This document shows, piece by piece, positions 25,350 to 38,534 of a DNA stretch of 64,000 nt. The notes beneath the pieces were generated by a model. The model was not told where the DNA came from and did no database searches. It saw only the letters and a program-made list of their open reading frames with translations. The DNA comes from Ascaris suum. Lineage: Eukaryota > Nematoda > Chromadorea > Rhabditida > Ascarididae. Each line of letters begins with the position of its first letter. Position 1 is the stretch's first letter. Location: assembly GCA_013433145.1 (NCBI GenBank), contig CM024178.1, positions 4,945,260-5,009,259 of the forward strand, given 5' to 3'. The position numbers and the translations under genes are program-made.

Positions 25350-26338
25350 AATGAAAAATTTTCGATATGACTTTAGTTCAGCATTGTGCACACCTATTTC
25401 CGCTTTTTGAAGCAATCTGCTTTGCAAAGGGAGATGCATTTGAGATTGCCGATGATCGACTCTCTGCATTGATGGCTCGTTATTTGCAGGATGCACGACG
25501 AACGCTGATTGCGGTGTTTTTGAGATATGCCAGGGCGGCCAGTGCGTAACGAACAGCGCTGGTAAGCAAGAATGCATTATAAGCACGGAGCTGTTTGATA
25601 CCGTGATGTTAATTTGTTGCAAATTTCAGGTTGCCCGGTTCCCTGTGCCGCGAATCAAGTCTGTATACCGCCCAATTGCGTCACTCTGCCCACCGCTGTA
25701 GCCACCACAACCGTCTCATGTAATGCTTTTAACAGATTCACGATTAAACCCATTTTGAGCAGCCTTCTTTCTTCATTTACGACCCGGTCACCTACGACAG
25801 CAACCTTTCCAGCAGCAACTGGTTCCTGCCCAACTGGATGGATCGGCTTCAACGGTTACTGTTACCTCGCTATTTCCGGACAGTACACGTTCAACCGAGC
25901 CAGCGACTGGTGCGCGTCACTGAGTTCAGCGGTTGTCTGGTTCAGTTCAAGCAACGTAACACTTTTCAGGAACGAACTCAACTTTGTAAACAGTAAGTGA
26001 TTTGCTTTCACCCACACGGATTTCTATTTGGATGCATTGAAAGGAAGGTTCAACGCAGCAGGGTGCTATTATTCACTTGTTTTGCAGGCCTGGCACTCGC
26101 TAGTTCAGCAAGCCCTTACTGGATCGGATTGAATAAGATGTTCGGGCAGTGGGTTTGGTCGAATGGGATGATTGCGATGTTCTCGAACTGGAGACCTAGT
26201 CAGCCTGATGGATGCTGCGCTGCCAACGCTACTTGTGTGCTCGTCAACTACGCCGACAACAGTGGGCAGTGGGATGATGCCGGATGCGGGAGCATCTGGA
26301 AGAACCCTCAAGGTTTCGTCTGCAAGAAGCCTATGTAA
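25152..26338 (+). CDS. Secreted C-type lectin, complete gene (copy 2)
   Basis: Four exons, 25152-25203, 25490-25561, 25630-25992 and 26088-26338, all join in phase 1 and give 245 residues. Exon 1 encodes a signal peptide (MIALTFITLALLISGSYG). Residues 19-57 hold two modules with four Cys each (CTTNADCGVFEIC..., then CPVPCAANQVC...), similar to nematode EB modules. Residues about 60-107 form a Ser/Thr-rich linker. Residues 108-243 form a C-type lectin domain with CPTGW (108-112), WIGL (174-177), QPD (201-203) and QWDD (223-226). QPD is the galactose-type version of the sugar-binding motif, so a secreted, Ca2+-dependent galactose-type lectin is expected; binding itself is inference. The sites NVT and NAT could carry N-glycans. 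AATAAA is at 26408-26413. Introns are 286, 68 and 95 nt. This is the only copy here with promoter, signal exon and open body together. Confidence 0.87.
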
Positions 26339-26913
26339 CTGCATTTCCCCGAACTCAGCCACGCAACTCATTTAAAATATGCTGTTGCTTGACGGTTAAC
26401 GTCAAATAATAAAGTCATCAGACGTCCATCTGTAACCTTTCTCACGTTTTAGTCACCTGAAGCATTCAACTGAAGTTTTATAAGGCTTCAAATGAAGAAG
26501 ACAAACAGCAGCTTCTACTACTGCATTGCAAATCCTTTGCAAGATCGCTGTTGCAAAGCGCACTGCGGCTACGTGGTGTCTCCAATATGATATGTGTATT
26601 TGTCTCGTCGGTTGTATTGACGCCGGAAACAGTGAAATTGAACTGATCAAATGTGTCAGCTGTGATCACCGTAACCGGATACCTCATACGCCAAGCTCAT
26701 CGCTTTATAAAAACATCGAGATATTTTTCTATAAACCGATGAGTTTGGCTCATTTGGCATGGGAGACATCCGGTGATGGTCATCAGCGAAAATACCCATT
26801 GCTGAGTCTTCAACACATCTGTAATTGTGGAAGATATTAGTGAATGACTCTGACTTGCTTGACAATACTTCAGCAGTGTCATCGGCGCAATAAAGAAGCA
26901 GTATGGCTCGTAA
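25350..26913. repeat. Palindrome 1, right arm
   Basis: Reverse complement of about 22320-23883. It contains the 3' half of intron 1, exons 2-4 and the 3' flank of lectin copy 2. The inner part, up to 26424, is also shared with palindrome 2; the outer part (26425-26913) pairs only within palindrome 1. Confidence 0.9.
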
Positions 26914-27103
26914 TTGCCAAACATGTTTCTCTCTGCCGAAAATACCAACAAATGTGGTATCAAATATTCGGATTACAATTCTCGCCGGATTCTCGAGAGA
27001 CCAGGTTGAGCGTAAAAGCGAACACGCATTCGGCTGCTCATTTAGGTCAGAAGCAAACGTAGATGGTAAATAATAACCCTGAATTTTTAAATGGAAGTTT
27101 TGT
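26914..27103. other. Junction between the two palindromes
   Basis: About 190 bp has no partner in either palindrome. It contains no gene or recognisable element, and it is all that separates two large inverted repeats. Confidence 0.6.
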
Positions 27104-30100
27104 TGGTGTCAAGAGGCAAGAGGAGCTTCTGATAAGGCGGCACGAGAGGAACGAAAACCGCTCAGCAAATTTACGAACGCCATAAGAGGATGTCTCTCTC
27201 TAGGGGATGAGCCAGTGAAAGGACATTATGCACTCAACACTCGATGCACATGAACTGACCAGCGACCAAACGTATTGTCCCGTTGTTTTGGATGGTGGAT
27301 GCCGCCGGAAAGTAGATAGCTTCTGGGTCGTGAGGAGTGGCATGTCGAGAAAAAGAGAGAAATGGCTGCACTCTGGCAAATAGCAGCGGGTGTTCGTTTT
27401 TTTGGCTCCGAAACAATCAAGCGGACGTCCCATCAACAATTCATTAATGCATTCATGTAATGGCCAGTTGCTGAGGGAATGCGACATTTCTTATCGAAGA
27501 GAATGCTGAATGCGTGAAGACATCGAGTCGTTTATGGCGACACGAATTGCATTTGAAGAAAATAAATATATGTATGAATACATTCAATTTAATTCAAATT
27601 AAAAAATTATTGCTATATACTTATACTAAAAGGAATGAATCAAAACTGAACAGACGGATAAACCAGTGAACGGCAACTGGATAGATGCAACAGTGGTTGT
27701 AGAAATTTGCCTCTGCTTGATTTGACCGATTAAATCAGCGATTGCTGAGCACCTGTAGAAAAATACGAAATATTTACAACAGAGGTAAAAACGATTTAAG
27801 CAGGTGAACACCAACTCACTGCGCACTTCAAAACAGACACACTCAACGCACACACCAGGAAGTTTCAGCAATTCTGATGGAGAGGACAGATGCTGCAACC
27901 TGATAAGGCATATTTAGGCATATATGACAACAGCAACAGAAATAAAGTTATGGAGATGGCAATATTCCTCAAAAATATATGCAGCTTGATGAGAAGTCTT
28001 CGGATGATTAAATATGCTTGTGCTTTTTGCGGTAAGCTGTCTATTTTCCAGACGAGAGAGAGTGAAATTCGAATCACCTAAACTGAGTAGTGTTGCAATG
28101 GTGCTACAATATTTGTCAAAAAATGAACCTTATTTTTTGTGCTTCCGGAGGTGCGATCCTCGAGGAAGTCGGTGAACGAACGCGATAAGACAGTGCAAGC
28201 ATCTAACCCTCGAAATTCATCGCGGTCTCTTTTTACAGATCTTATCTGAAGCGACGCACCTCCACTCATTGTTTGCTGCTCATATTACGCAATTCATCCA
28301 ATTCTTACTGTGCAATGTGCACACTCAAGCAATTAAACGCCCATTCATCGTTGTTTGTCATTTGTTGTGCACCTAATTGCCTCATACTCTCGATTTGGTG
28401 GTCCTAGCGCGATTCGCGTCCACTTTTGCAGCACCATTTCCAATGCAAACGATCTGTCTCGGTTATGTAGGTTGGAAGTGACAGTTAATCGCTCGCGTTT
28501 CATTACTAGTGCTCTGTCACAACAGCCAACATAAAAATCAATCCTTCCCGGAGGGGGGGGGGAATTTCTGTGGACTCCTAGGCAGGGATTTTTAAATAAA
28601 TTGTTCAGCATGAATCGCCGTAGCCTGTAAGAGCCGATGGCAACCAGCATTGATCCGTACGGCCAAGCCAGGTATATTCAAAATAAAGTCTTACTTTTTC
28701 GCTCATTAATGACATCTGCCATGAACATTGTTATCCATGGAGATGCACTTGCATGGATTTCCAGGAAGGCTGCAGTTAACCGTGACTCGTAACCCGTCTC
28801 AGAAAAAGCATGCATGATTCCAAAGATAGGCCGATGTTCATTTTCCACCCTCGATCGTATACAAATCTCTAATTGAATGCTTTTTCTACACCTGATGAAG
28901 CGGGCTCGGGAGCAATTCGAAGAAAAATTAGCAAGAATGAATCTGCCCGAGGGATGAACGTCACCCGAATCCAGGAAAGAAATAATCCCCAACCGATCTT
29001 TGGTCTATTAAGCCGTTCTTCCACTAACCACCCAACTTTTTTAAACAATTGCAAGAGCTGCACAGTATGATTAGAAGTGGTGATCTCGTGGCAAAAAGAC
29101 GATTATGATGTCTTTTACCTCTCTGATTTGGTTGATAATGGAGCAATTCTCTCTTAAAGAGTAACAAGTCCGTATTGAACTTGATCGATTGCTTCAAGCT
29201 GCTAGCATTATCGACTCATATGGCCATTAGGGAAGAGCGTAGACAATTTGTCTCTTTATGAAACACTCTGTTATAGAGGAAATCGCGATAAGCAATGAGA
29301 CGATTTGTTATGTTAAAAGCAGTGATGCATAACGCGCTGATGTTCGCTAATGTGCTGGTGGCACCTGCGAGACGGATTACTGCGGATGAACCCATTGCAA
29401 AGCGTCTCATTATGCAACGATGAGGCATCACACATGTTGTCGTCTTTAGTAGCATAAAGCGACTGTCTGTTCAGCATGAAAGTCGAGACGTCACAGCACT
29501 TGGATTGCTGCTGGGGTTAGCGAGTTTTCGGGGCTGGTAAATGTGGAAGCACAACCACACTGATCTTGAAATCAGGTATTTAGCACCTATAATCATCGTG
29601 AGGTATAGGTGGAGGAGAGCTTATTCACTCATAAACCAACAATGTGAATACACAAAAATTCGATGTGGCATATTGAGGTGTTTGTGTGCTGATAACGAGG
29701 TGAATAAATTTGAAAGTATCGCTGAGAGATGGCAACGTGAAGGTCGTGATAACAGGTAGGTGCAGAAAATGATTTAAAGATACGCATATCGTAAGGGACA
29801 AGGCCGAATTTGATACACCAATCACACTTCGTTATGATCTATTACCAAAACAGTGTGGCCACCTATCACTGCATGTGCAAACTTTTCGCTCATTGAATCT
29901 TTTTCTGGACAGGAATAACGAAGCGAACAAAAAATGAAGCCCTTTTGATGAAACGTTTGTTCACATGATGACATTTAAGTCAATATCACTTCATATTTAC
30001 TTGACTCGATATCCAACTTAGAATGTGTAGAGTGTCGACACCCAACAGCACTGAACAACATTGTCAGTGGATCACCTAAACCGTACCCATCATCGGAAAG

Positions 30101-33100
30101 CCTTTGCATTTGCCTTCACTTCTTTCCTCGAACCGAGAGCAATCCATTTTATGCGAACAAAGACACTTCAAATACCAAAAAAAGTTTCTAGATTTTGCTA
30201 ACGGCTGTTCGTGTCTTCTGCAATCGCACGCCATTTGTGTGCGAGTTGTTGCAGTTAGAATTCGCTGCTTGCATCAATCTCTAAACTATGCCCGCTTCGA
30301 TTTCTCCACTTTGCCCATTTTGGCCACCGTTTCTCGTTTTTGATTCATGATCAGCTGAGCTGTGCACGGGAACACCAATATAATTTAGGACTCTCTGTTT
30401 ATCATATGATATTATCAGGCTGCTGTTTACCAAAAAGTGATGTGTTTTTGCCTGTTTCTCTCGATAGAAAAGGTACGTTTTAAAGCTGGTCAAATATACT
30501 CTGCACCTCTGTACATTTGCAAGTCATTTTTAAATAACAAGATGCTTGAAAACATGCGAGAAAACTTTATGTGCGAATATGTGATGAGTGAATGATTACA
30601 AGTGCAAGTGGCATATCCTAATATTGCACTCGAAGAACTCATTCTCTTCGTTGTGAGGTCGGTAAATTAGCGACCGAACGATAGATAGAATGATGAATAG
30701 CACTGATCAAATGCGAGTATTAGGCTGTTGTCTGATTCGCATATAATCCCAAAGAGTATTGCACGAAAGAGAACTGAAGAGCATTCACGTAATTCAACTG
30801 AAGAGTCATGAATAACTCAAGAACGACAGTGTTTTGGTTATCAGTTTAAAAGAGCTTAAATGAGAAGCCATTCATAATGGGCGCTTTTGCCTAATGATAT
30901 GCTCTTAGAAATATTTTTCTCAACGTCTAACTCCCTCCATGAAATTTATAGAATGGAAAATTGATATGGACGTGCATTGGCACTGAACAAAACGCAAACT
31001 CTCACCAGCTGACCGCTGAATCCACTGTTCCATTTGTGATCATCAGCCAGAAGGATCGATGGACAATCCAGAGTATGGACGAAATGACCCATGGAAATGG
31101 GTCAGGTGAAAATTTTCTTGGTACCACTGCTAGATGAATGTGCTGATTAAGAGAGGTTGCCTTTACGGTAATTTTGAACTGCACTTCCTGCAATTTGCGG
31201 TTTCATGTCGAAATTCCCAGTTAATATTCACGATAGAGATGCTCCTTGGTCAAATTCACAGAGATATCGAAATGGCTGAGCCTTATGGAACAAAGCCCAA
31301 CCGATGACTCGGTAGCCAGCAGATTTAATGGAGAGTGATAAGTTGATAATAATCAAAGTGTTAATTAAATTAGTGCGAACGGTGATGCAAGTGACGTGCG
31401 GGCAAATTGCGACAAAAAGCTGTCAGCAAGGCATAATTGAATTCGTGATGATGTGAGCGTGGCAACCTTCTTCTCTCCTAAACTTATGCGAATGTTTTTC
31501 GGTTCCTTCATCTCTGTATCTGCTTCATTTTTCCTTTGGACTGAACTCTGAAGTAGCGCTCTACTGGACTTCTACTCTCACCGTAACTTAACTTTTCAAA
31601 AAGAAAGAGAAATCTTGCTTGCCGAAATTGATAATGACGGTGATAATTAACGTTACCCACTTCAACAATCTTAACTGCCAAATGGCCGTAATCGGTAACA
31701 AAATTCATGACGCCATTTATCTCATATGAAATTTCCACTGATAAGGAAGAAAACGATGATAAAAAGTGAGTGGTCCATATTTAGTCAAGTCTCGTTGTAT
31801 CTTCAATGACAATGGTTTTGCTCAGTGAGGCTGTCACGAGGTGGAGTTGAGCATATACGTCCTTGTCGAAAGTGTGTGTCACTTAGGACGGTTGGATTGA
31901 ATCTTAGCGGCACGCGGCAGTATTATACACTCATTCATTAATGGTAAGCCGCCGAGATGAAATCCTATAAAAACGTTCGCTACAGAAACGTATCAGCCGC
32001 AAGGATCAGCTGCTGAATGCGCCATTCGCTACTCAACGACGCCTCACAAAACGAGTTCACATCTTTGCTATCGCTACAACATCGCAAATCATCTTACCTT
32101 ATGCCCCTTTCTTCGTTAGATTGATTCCGCCCAATTTGCAAGGCTATTTGTTAGGGAATTTCAGACAAGTGAATAAATCTTGAAAAAAAAATAAGATGCG
32201 ACTTATTTAACAAACGATAAAAATACAGGAAAGTGAAGAATGCATAAAGTTTGTGGTCATGTTGTGGTTTGACATTCGCAACTACGATTGATCGCAAATG
32301 GTTGTTCCACAGAAGCGTTTCATACAGAAATTCTTGATGGTGTTTGGAGTGTGGAGCGCCTTAGATTTTATTATTCAACAAAAATAACAATGCATCATCG
32401 CTTTGCTCACAACCGTTATTGCTACCGAAGAGGCGATTGCTTGACCGTATGGCAAAATTGAAGTCAATATTCCTTCTTTGAGCTGCTTTTCGATCTTGTT
32501 CTTTCTGCGATGACAGGACAGCATCAAATTCTGGTGTGCTTTCTCAGCGCGTGGCGTTTCCATCACTATTAGCATTTCCTTTCACTGCCACCCGAGTTGA
32601 AGCCCCAAACAGACAAACAATCACAGATAAATATGCACGGGGGTGAGAAACTTGCACCGCACATAATCAAATCGAATTTATAAAAGTGCCTAAAAGAAAT
32701 GAGACAAAATTAGGTCTTTTAAGCGATCGAAACGGCCTACTGTAAAACGTCGTGTTGCTTTTTCTTCAAGTGATAATTGCTCAAATAATTTGTTGACACC
32801 CTGAAATATGCTTCGAGGCAATTGGGTTACTAACACAAAGCAACTTCACTGAACGGCTGGTTGAAGTGGTTTCGTTTCTTATCAACATTTTCTATGCATG
32901 AGTGATCCTCATCCGATTTTACAGCGTGATGCATCGCTGAAAAGGTTGTACGCCCTATGTTCAACGTCGGATTATTGTAATACTTCGAGTCGCTATTCGT
33001 ATTTTTGTTAACACATGTGAGTCAATCCCGTAATCCCGTTGACCTTGGAGAGCCCTCTTGAACCAACAAGAACATACGGGACGAATGGTCTCTTCCGCCA

Positions 33101-33751
33101 CGGTCGACGAACGGCAGCTGAAAGGAGCAGCATAGCCGGCGATTCGAAAGCAAATCGACGAGTGACGCGAGAACATCGATTTAACGATCAACGAGAACAT
33201 CATTGCACCCTCTCGAGTGTCACCCTTTCATCATACCGCCAAATCGCTTTTCTATGACGAACCACCGGTTAGCCGAATGAGCTTATGTTAGCTCGAAAAT
33301 GTTTTTATTATCAACTCGGTGAGTCGTAAAGTCAAGTCGCTCTTTGAACCTTTAATGGGATTAGCCATTTCCAAGATTTGAATTAGCAGTTTTCGAAAAA
33401 AGGGGTGAAGAATTCATCGAAAGGAATTGTTGACAAATAGAGGGAGTACACTGAAAGAAACCCCACGTGAGAGGCTCGTAGAGGAAAAGGGCATCAATCC
33501 TTCCTCTCTGTTCTCCTCGCCCCTTAGACGACCAACATAAACGACTATTAGCGACATATGTTGTAACGTTCAGCGGCTGAGTTCGCAACTCAATGGACTA
33601 TGCGACGAAGCATACAAACGAATTTAATGCATGATCTATATTTGGCTGCTCTTTATGTACCGTGCGATCTAAATACTGCTACATAAAACATATGTCATTG
33701 AATCAATAAATTGGTTGCCGACCATCCGACTGAACATATGCGAAGAAAATC

Positions 33752-33902
<151 letters not shown>

Positions 33903-34001
33903 CAAAATGAGCTCACTCTTGAGTCCGTTAGAGGTTTGTAGTGATCACTGATTCTAGCATGGATTGCGGCGACCTCTGCTGGGGAGGAGGCAGGTGCTAT
34001 A

Positions 34002-34313
34002 ATGGCACTTATAGATTTGCTGCAAAAAAGTGAGGAAAAAGAGCGGAACCAGTGCACTCAAAAGCACCTTTTCACAGCGATTCTATCAACGCGTAACGCC
34101 TTTCAATCATACCTTATCTCGATTACTATATGCCTGATGTCGCCGCCGACTCGGAGCACAAGGTTTGAGACTGTTCTCTCTGACGTCCCGCTATCAGATG
34201 ATGTTGACTACTTTCATAGTGCATGGAAATATGCTAAGACTTTATTACATACTATAGACGACGAGACTAAACGTCAAATATTACTTCACTACTTTGAAAC
34301 AAAGAGCAGTTGA
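34002..34313 (+). CDS. Possible coding exon in the left arm, 103 codons
   Basis: This is an open frame from an ATG. It may extend upstream to a TTCTAG acceptor at 33952-33957 that keeps the frame open ([16 protein letters not shown] before the ATG). The C-terminal part, containing [18 protein letters not shown] and [10 protein letters not shown], looks like two amphipathic helices and faintly recalls the BESS motif of MADF-BESS proteins. The mirror frame at 41042-41353 gives identical protein, but the surrounding arms are nearly identical too, so this says nothing about selection. No neighbouring exons were found. Confidence 0.25.
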   Translation: MALIDLLQKSEEKERNQCTQKHLFTAILSTRNAFQSYLISITICLMSPPTRSTRFETVLSDVPLSDDVDYFHSAWKYAKTLLHTIDDETKRQILLHYFETKSS

Positions 34314-35971
34314 ACGACAAAGTCTGTTAATTGGTGAATGCATTAATTTATGCTTTCAATCTGAAAGTGCTGAGTGAGACAAGCAGATTTGTAAAAGCGA
34401 ATCTCATCTCTGGCACATCTTTTCGATTCTATGTCTTCTGCCGGGAAGGAATGTTTGTTTGAGAGGAAATCTATATAAGGTTTTTGTTATTACTGTAATA
34501 CTCGTCAGCACTCGAGAATGTAGCGCATCAACACGAAGGTCATCATTGCATAATGAGACGTTAGTGGTGCACTTAGGTGATAATCGCCGCATTTGCAGCA
34601 ATTAGCAACGAAATTGTTGAAATTTGAGAATGTTTTTCTCAGCTCTGCATCCTCGATGGTTTTATTCCGCACTTGCCACATCGTTATTCGAAAATTCGCA
34701 GATGCACTCCAATTAAATTCAAGGAAAACAACCAGCAATGTGTTGTAAATCTTTGTAAGCATCCATAAGAAGACGACATAAGACTGCCGAACATTAGACG
34801 TCTTCGAGATAATGAAAACGACGTAAGTCGGTCACTGAGGATCATTTACAAACATCGGTCACTCACAAAAGAAAGAGGAAAAAAGACCGTAACAAAACTG
34901 CATTCCATCTGTGCGTCATGAAATCATCGCCTTTGTCCTGTGCTTGCTTGTGTCCCTGTTGAATAGCCTCAAATCGTCAACCACTGTAGCTAGAGCTAGC
35001 AGGCTTGAGGGCACAACGCAAGCATATATTAATTTCTTGTAGCAACATTAAAGTTGATCCCACAAAACTTATTGATGGTAACAATTAAGTACTGCATACA
35101 TCTCGCTAGCGGTCGGTTTCTACATTCCAATCGGTTTAAATCAGGCAGAAATTAGAATATTTAATGAACAACTATCGGACTCGTTAAAATATGAATTGCA
35201 TTAGAACTGATATTCATTTTTAATTAAAAGTTAATAAAAGTGCTTGAGTAGGTTGTCCTATAAATGCAACTGCAAATGCGTGGTATGCTCATTTCGAGTC
35301 AATGATTTTTTTTTTTTGGTTGATGCACCTATGGATTGCTCTGAATGGTTCGGAGTAGCAATGCTGAGAAGCCATAAATAAGTTTGTTCAGTTAGTGAAA
35401 TTAAGTGGTTTCAGCTTTCGGAATTTCTTATAACAAACCTATTGAGGAAAACGGTCTAATAAGGAGGTCTTTTGCTGGGGATTTTATTGGACAAATATAC
35501 AAATATCAAAACTTTTGATAAAAGACTTTACTAACAAAACTCTCCTCCAAAAAATAAGCGAGTGGAATATTACATCGAATTTCTGATGGAAACCAGAGAT
35601 GATTTTGATAAGAAGATCAACGTTATTGAAGATTTATGAAAGGAGGATTAAAGATGACATCAAAAGTCATCAACATCGAACGAAAGGGAGAAATCTCAAC
35701 GAAATTTGTTGCAACTAAACATTTGAACAGCTCCTGCGAATGTTTTTGCAATAATATTTTATAGGATCGCTACGCCTATTTTTCGCTCGAAAGTTTCTAT
35801 GTTATCAGCTAATGCTCTATAATGCTTCATTCAACAGCTTTAAATGACGCATGCCGATTTTAACGTGAAAGAAGTTCAGGATACTCGTCTGATGACTTTA
35901 TTATTTGACGTTAACCGTCAAGCAACAGCATATTTTAAATGAGTTGCGTGGCTGAGTTCGGGGAAATGCAG

Positions 35972-37158
35972 TTACATAGGCTTCTTGCAGACGAAACCTT
36001 GAGGGTTCTTCCAGATGCTCCCGCATCCGGCATCATCCCACTGACCACTGTTGTCGGCGTAGTTGACGAGCACACAAGTAACGTTGGCAGCGCAGCATCC
36101 ATCAGGCTGACCAGGTCTCCAGTTCGAGAACATCGCAATCATCCCATTCGACCAAACCCACTGCCCGAACATCTTATTCAATCCGATCCAGTAAGGGCTT
36201 GCTGAACTAGCGAGTGCCAGGCCTGCAAAACAAGTGAGTAATAACACCCTGCTGCGTTGAACTTTCCCTTCAATGCATCCAAATAGAAATCCGTGTGGGT
36301 GAAAGCAAATCACTTACTGTTTACAAAGTTGAGTTCGTTGCTGAAAAGTGTTACGTTGCTTGAACTGAACCAGACAACCGCTGAACTCAGTGACGCGCAC
36401 CAGTCGCTGGCTCGGTTGAACGTGTACTGTCCGGAAATAGCGAGGTAACAGTAACCGTTGAAGCCGATCCATCCAGTTGGGCAAGAACCAGTTGCTGCTG
36501 GAAAGGTTGCTGTCGTAGGTGACCGGGTCGTAAATGAAGAAAGAAGGCTGCTCAAAATGGGTTTAATCGTGAATCAGTTAAAAGCATTACATGAGACGGT
36601 TGTGGTGGCTACAGCGGTGGGCAGAGTGACGCAATTGGGCGGTATACAGACTTGATTCGCGGCACAGGGAACCGGGCAACCTGAAATTTGCAACAAATTA
36701 ACATCACGGTATCAAACAGCTCCGTGCTTATAATGCATTCTTGCTTACCAGCGCTGTTCGTTACGCACTGGCCGTTCTGGCATATCTCAAAAACACCGCA
36801 ATCAGCGCTCGTCGTGCATCCTGCAAATAACGAGCCATCAATGCAGAGAGTCGATCATCGGCAATCTCAAATGCATCTCCCTTTGCAACGCAGATTGCTT
36901 CAAAAAGCGGAAATAGGTGTGCAAAATGCTGAACTAAAGTCATATCGAAAATTTTTCACTCGCAACCTCACGCTTATTTCTGATTTGCAGAAACTCGGAA
37001 TATTCCTTAAAATATGATAGTGGACGGCGCAGCAGTTACTTCAGTCGCATGAAAACGCCGTTTCTGTGGCAAACCTCGATCTGCGTTAACGAATAAATTT
37101 GCTTACCATATGAGCCAGAAATCAAGAGAGCGAGTGTGATGAAAGTCAAAGCGATCAT
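35972..37158 (-). pseudogene. C-type lectin copy 3: promoter and signal exon present, body has a stop
   Basis: Exons 37107-37158, 36749-36820, 36318-36680 and 35972-36222 reproduce the complete gene structure with intact splice sites. Exon 1 is identical to that of copy 2, and AATAAA is at 35897-35902 (minus strand). The codon for Arg77 (AGA in copies 1, 2 and 4) reads TGA at 36574-36576. Translation would therefore stop after 76 residues, leaving signal peptide, both 4-Cys modules and part of the linker, but no lectin domain. The frame downstream of the stop is undamaged, so the change is recent. It could be a dead gene, a short secreted Cys-rich peptide or an assembly base error. It also differs from copy 4 by Ser in place of Asn in the first module (TTSADC). 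Confidence 0.8.
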
Positions 37159-38395
37159 TGTGAAACGAAGCCTTTTTCCTTCTTGGAAAATATGATGAAA
37201 AACGATGGAAATTGCGACCTCACTCTGTATTTATAGTGGTGTTTTTGCGCGTCCCTCAGTTTAATTCTGCTTTCTCATCGGGTCGTTTCATTATCCAGTA
37301 GCATGCAAATTCCATGCGAACTTCAAAAGCAGCATTCCTGACATGAACAAATGTCTGAGGATTAAATCACATGATCAGCTGTAGTTCTCTTACGTGTCAA
37401 TGCATCCAGACTATTTGGCTTAGCACTAGATTACCTGATCAGCCTTACTGTCTCTCGTGTCGTGTCGCTCCGAATTTGAACTATTCAAAAAATACTTTTT
37501 TTTTGTCTGGAAATTTCCCCATCATCATATGACATCAATAACTTCAGACTCCACGCAGTCTTTGAAAAACCCTGTATGCCTCCCGCCTCCACAAAGAAAT
37601 GTTTCAGATGTAGTGGTAGCTGGGTAGTTGGCTGGATATGTGTCTAACACAATGAGCGATACTTACTAGCCAGTTGAACGATCCAAATGTTCAGCACTGT
37701 ATTGCGTCCTGGTCAATAAACAGTGACAAAGGTGACTTCGTTTGGTGCGTTCTTTGGTTTTGTCGCAGCCGTCGGCGTTCATTTGATAGTCGGTTACATC
37801 CGGAACTGATGATCACAAGGCCTCGAGCCGACTTCATGTAAAGAAGTGATTGACAGTAAAATTAATGCACTCTATAGATTGTTGTTAGGCTTCTACTAGC
37901 AGTTGATAATGTGTGCAGCATTAGACTTAGTTCATTACGTGATTGAGTTGCATTACTTAGGAGGCACCTGACTGTCATCAGAGTTGAAGCCATTCGAAGC
38001 TGTTGCTTAGTGGAGTTAAGTGAGGTAATTCTTGGTCAACTTTGATGCTGTAACAGTGGCTTACAAACCAAAAATCAGCGAAACCCTTCACTTCTGACGT
38101 CATAATCTCACGTCTCGCACTTCGTGAGCTTGTTGAACGATTTTTTTTTGCATTATGCCCACCTTTATGAAATCGTCGAGATTGCGAAATGTTCTGGACA
38201 ACGCATTTTCTACAAAATGTTCGATGTCAAATCAAATACTTTCTGTATCACTGCGTAGAGTACAACTGTCCTAACTGATCACGGTGCAACGGCGCAAGAG
38301 CGGTTGTCATTTCCAGTTGATTAATTTCATTGAATAAGACGGGAAATATGAAATCGTCATGAAAAGAACTCATTTCAGTTCGTTCAAGCCGACAA
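36969..38395. other. Palindrome 2 spacer with promoter and signal exon facing left
   Basis: About 1.43 kb of unique sequence between the large arms. It is the reverse complement of the palindrome 1 spacer, with the promoter and exon 1 at its left end, pointing to copy 3. It is slightly shorter because of small indels near 37290-37360. Toward copy 4 it ends in ...TTCAAGCCGACAA before the arm starts; there is no TATA-like box or signal exon on that side. Confidence 0.8.
37228..37235 (-). promoter_or_regulatory. TATA-like box of lectin copy 3
   Basis: TATAAATA on the minus strand lies 70 nt before the copy 3 ATG at 37158, the same spacing as in copy 2. Confidence 0.5.
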
Positions 38396-38534
38396 GAGGT
38401 TGCGAATGAAAAATTTTCGATATGAGCATTTTGCACACCTATTTCCGCTTTTTGAAGCAATCTGCTTTGCAAAGGGAGATGCATTTGAGATTGCCGATGA
38501 TCGACTCTCTGCATTGATGGCTCGTTATTTGCAG

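Noticed and set aside
22895..26338. Retroposition as the source of the lectin copies
   Set aside because: All copies keep the same introns and the homology includes intronic and spacer sequence.
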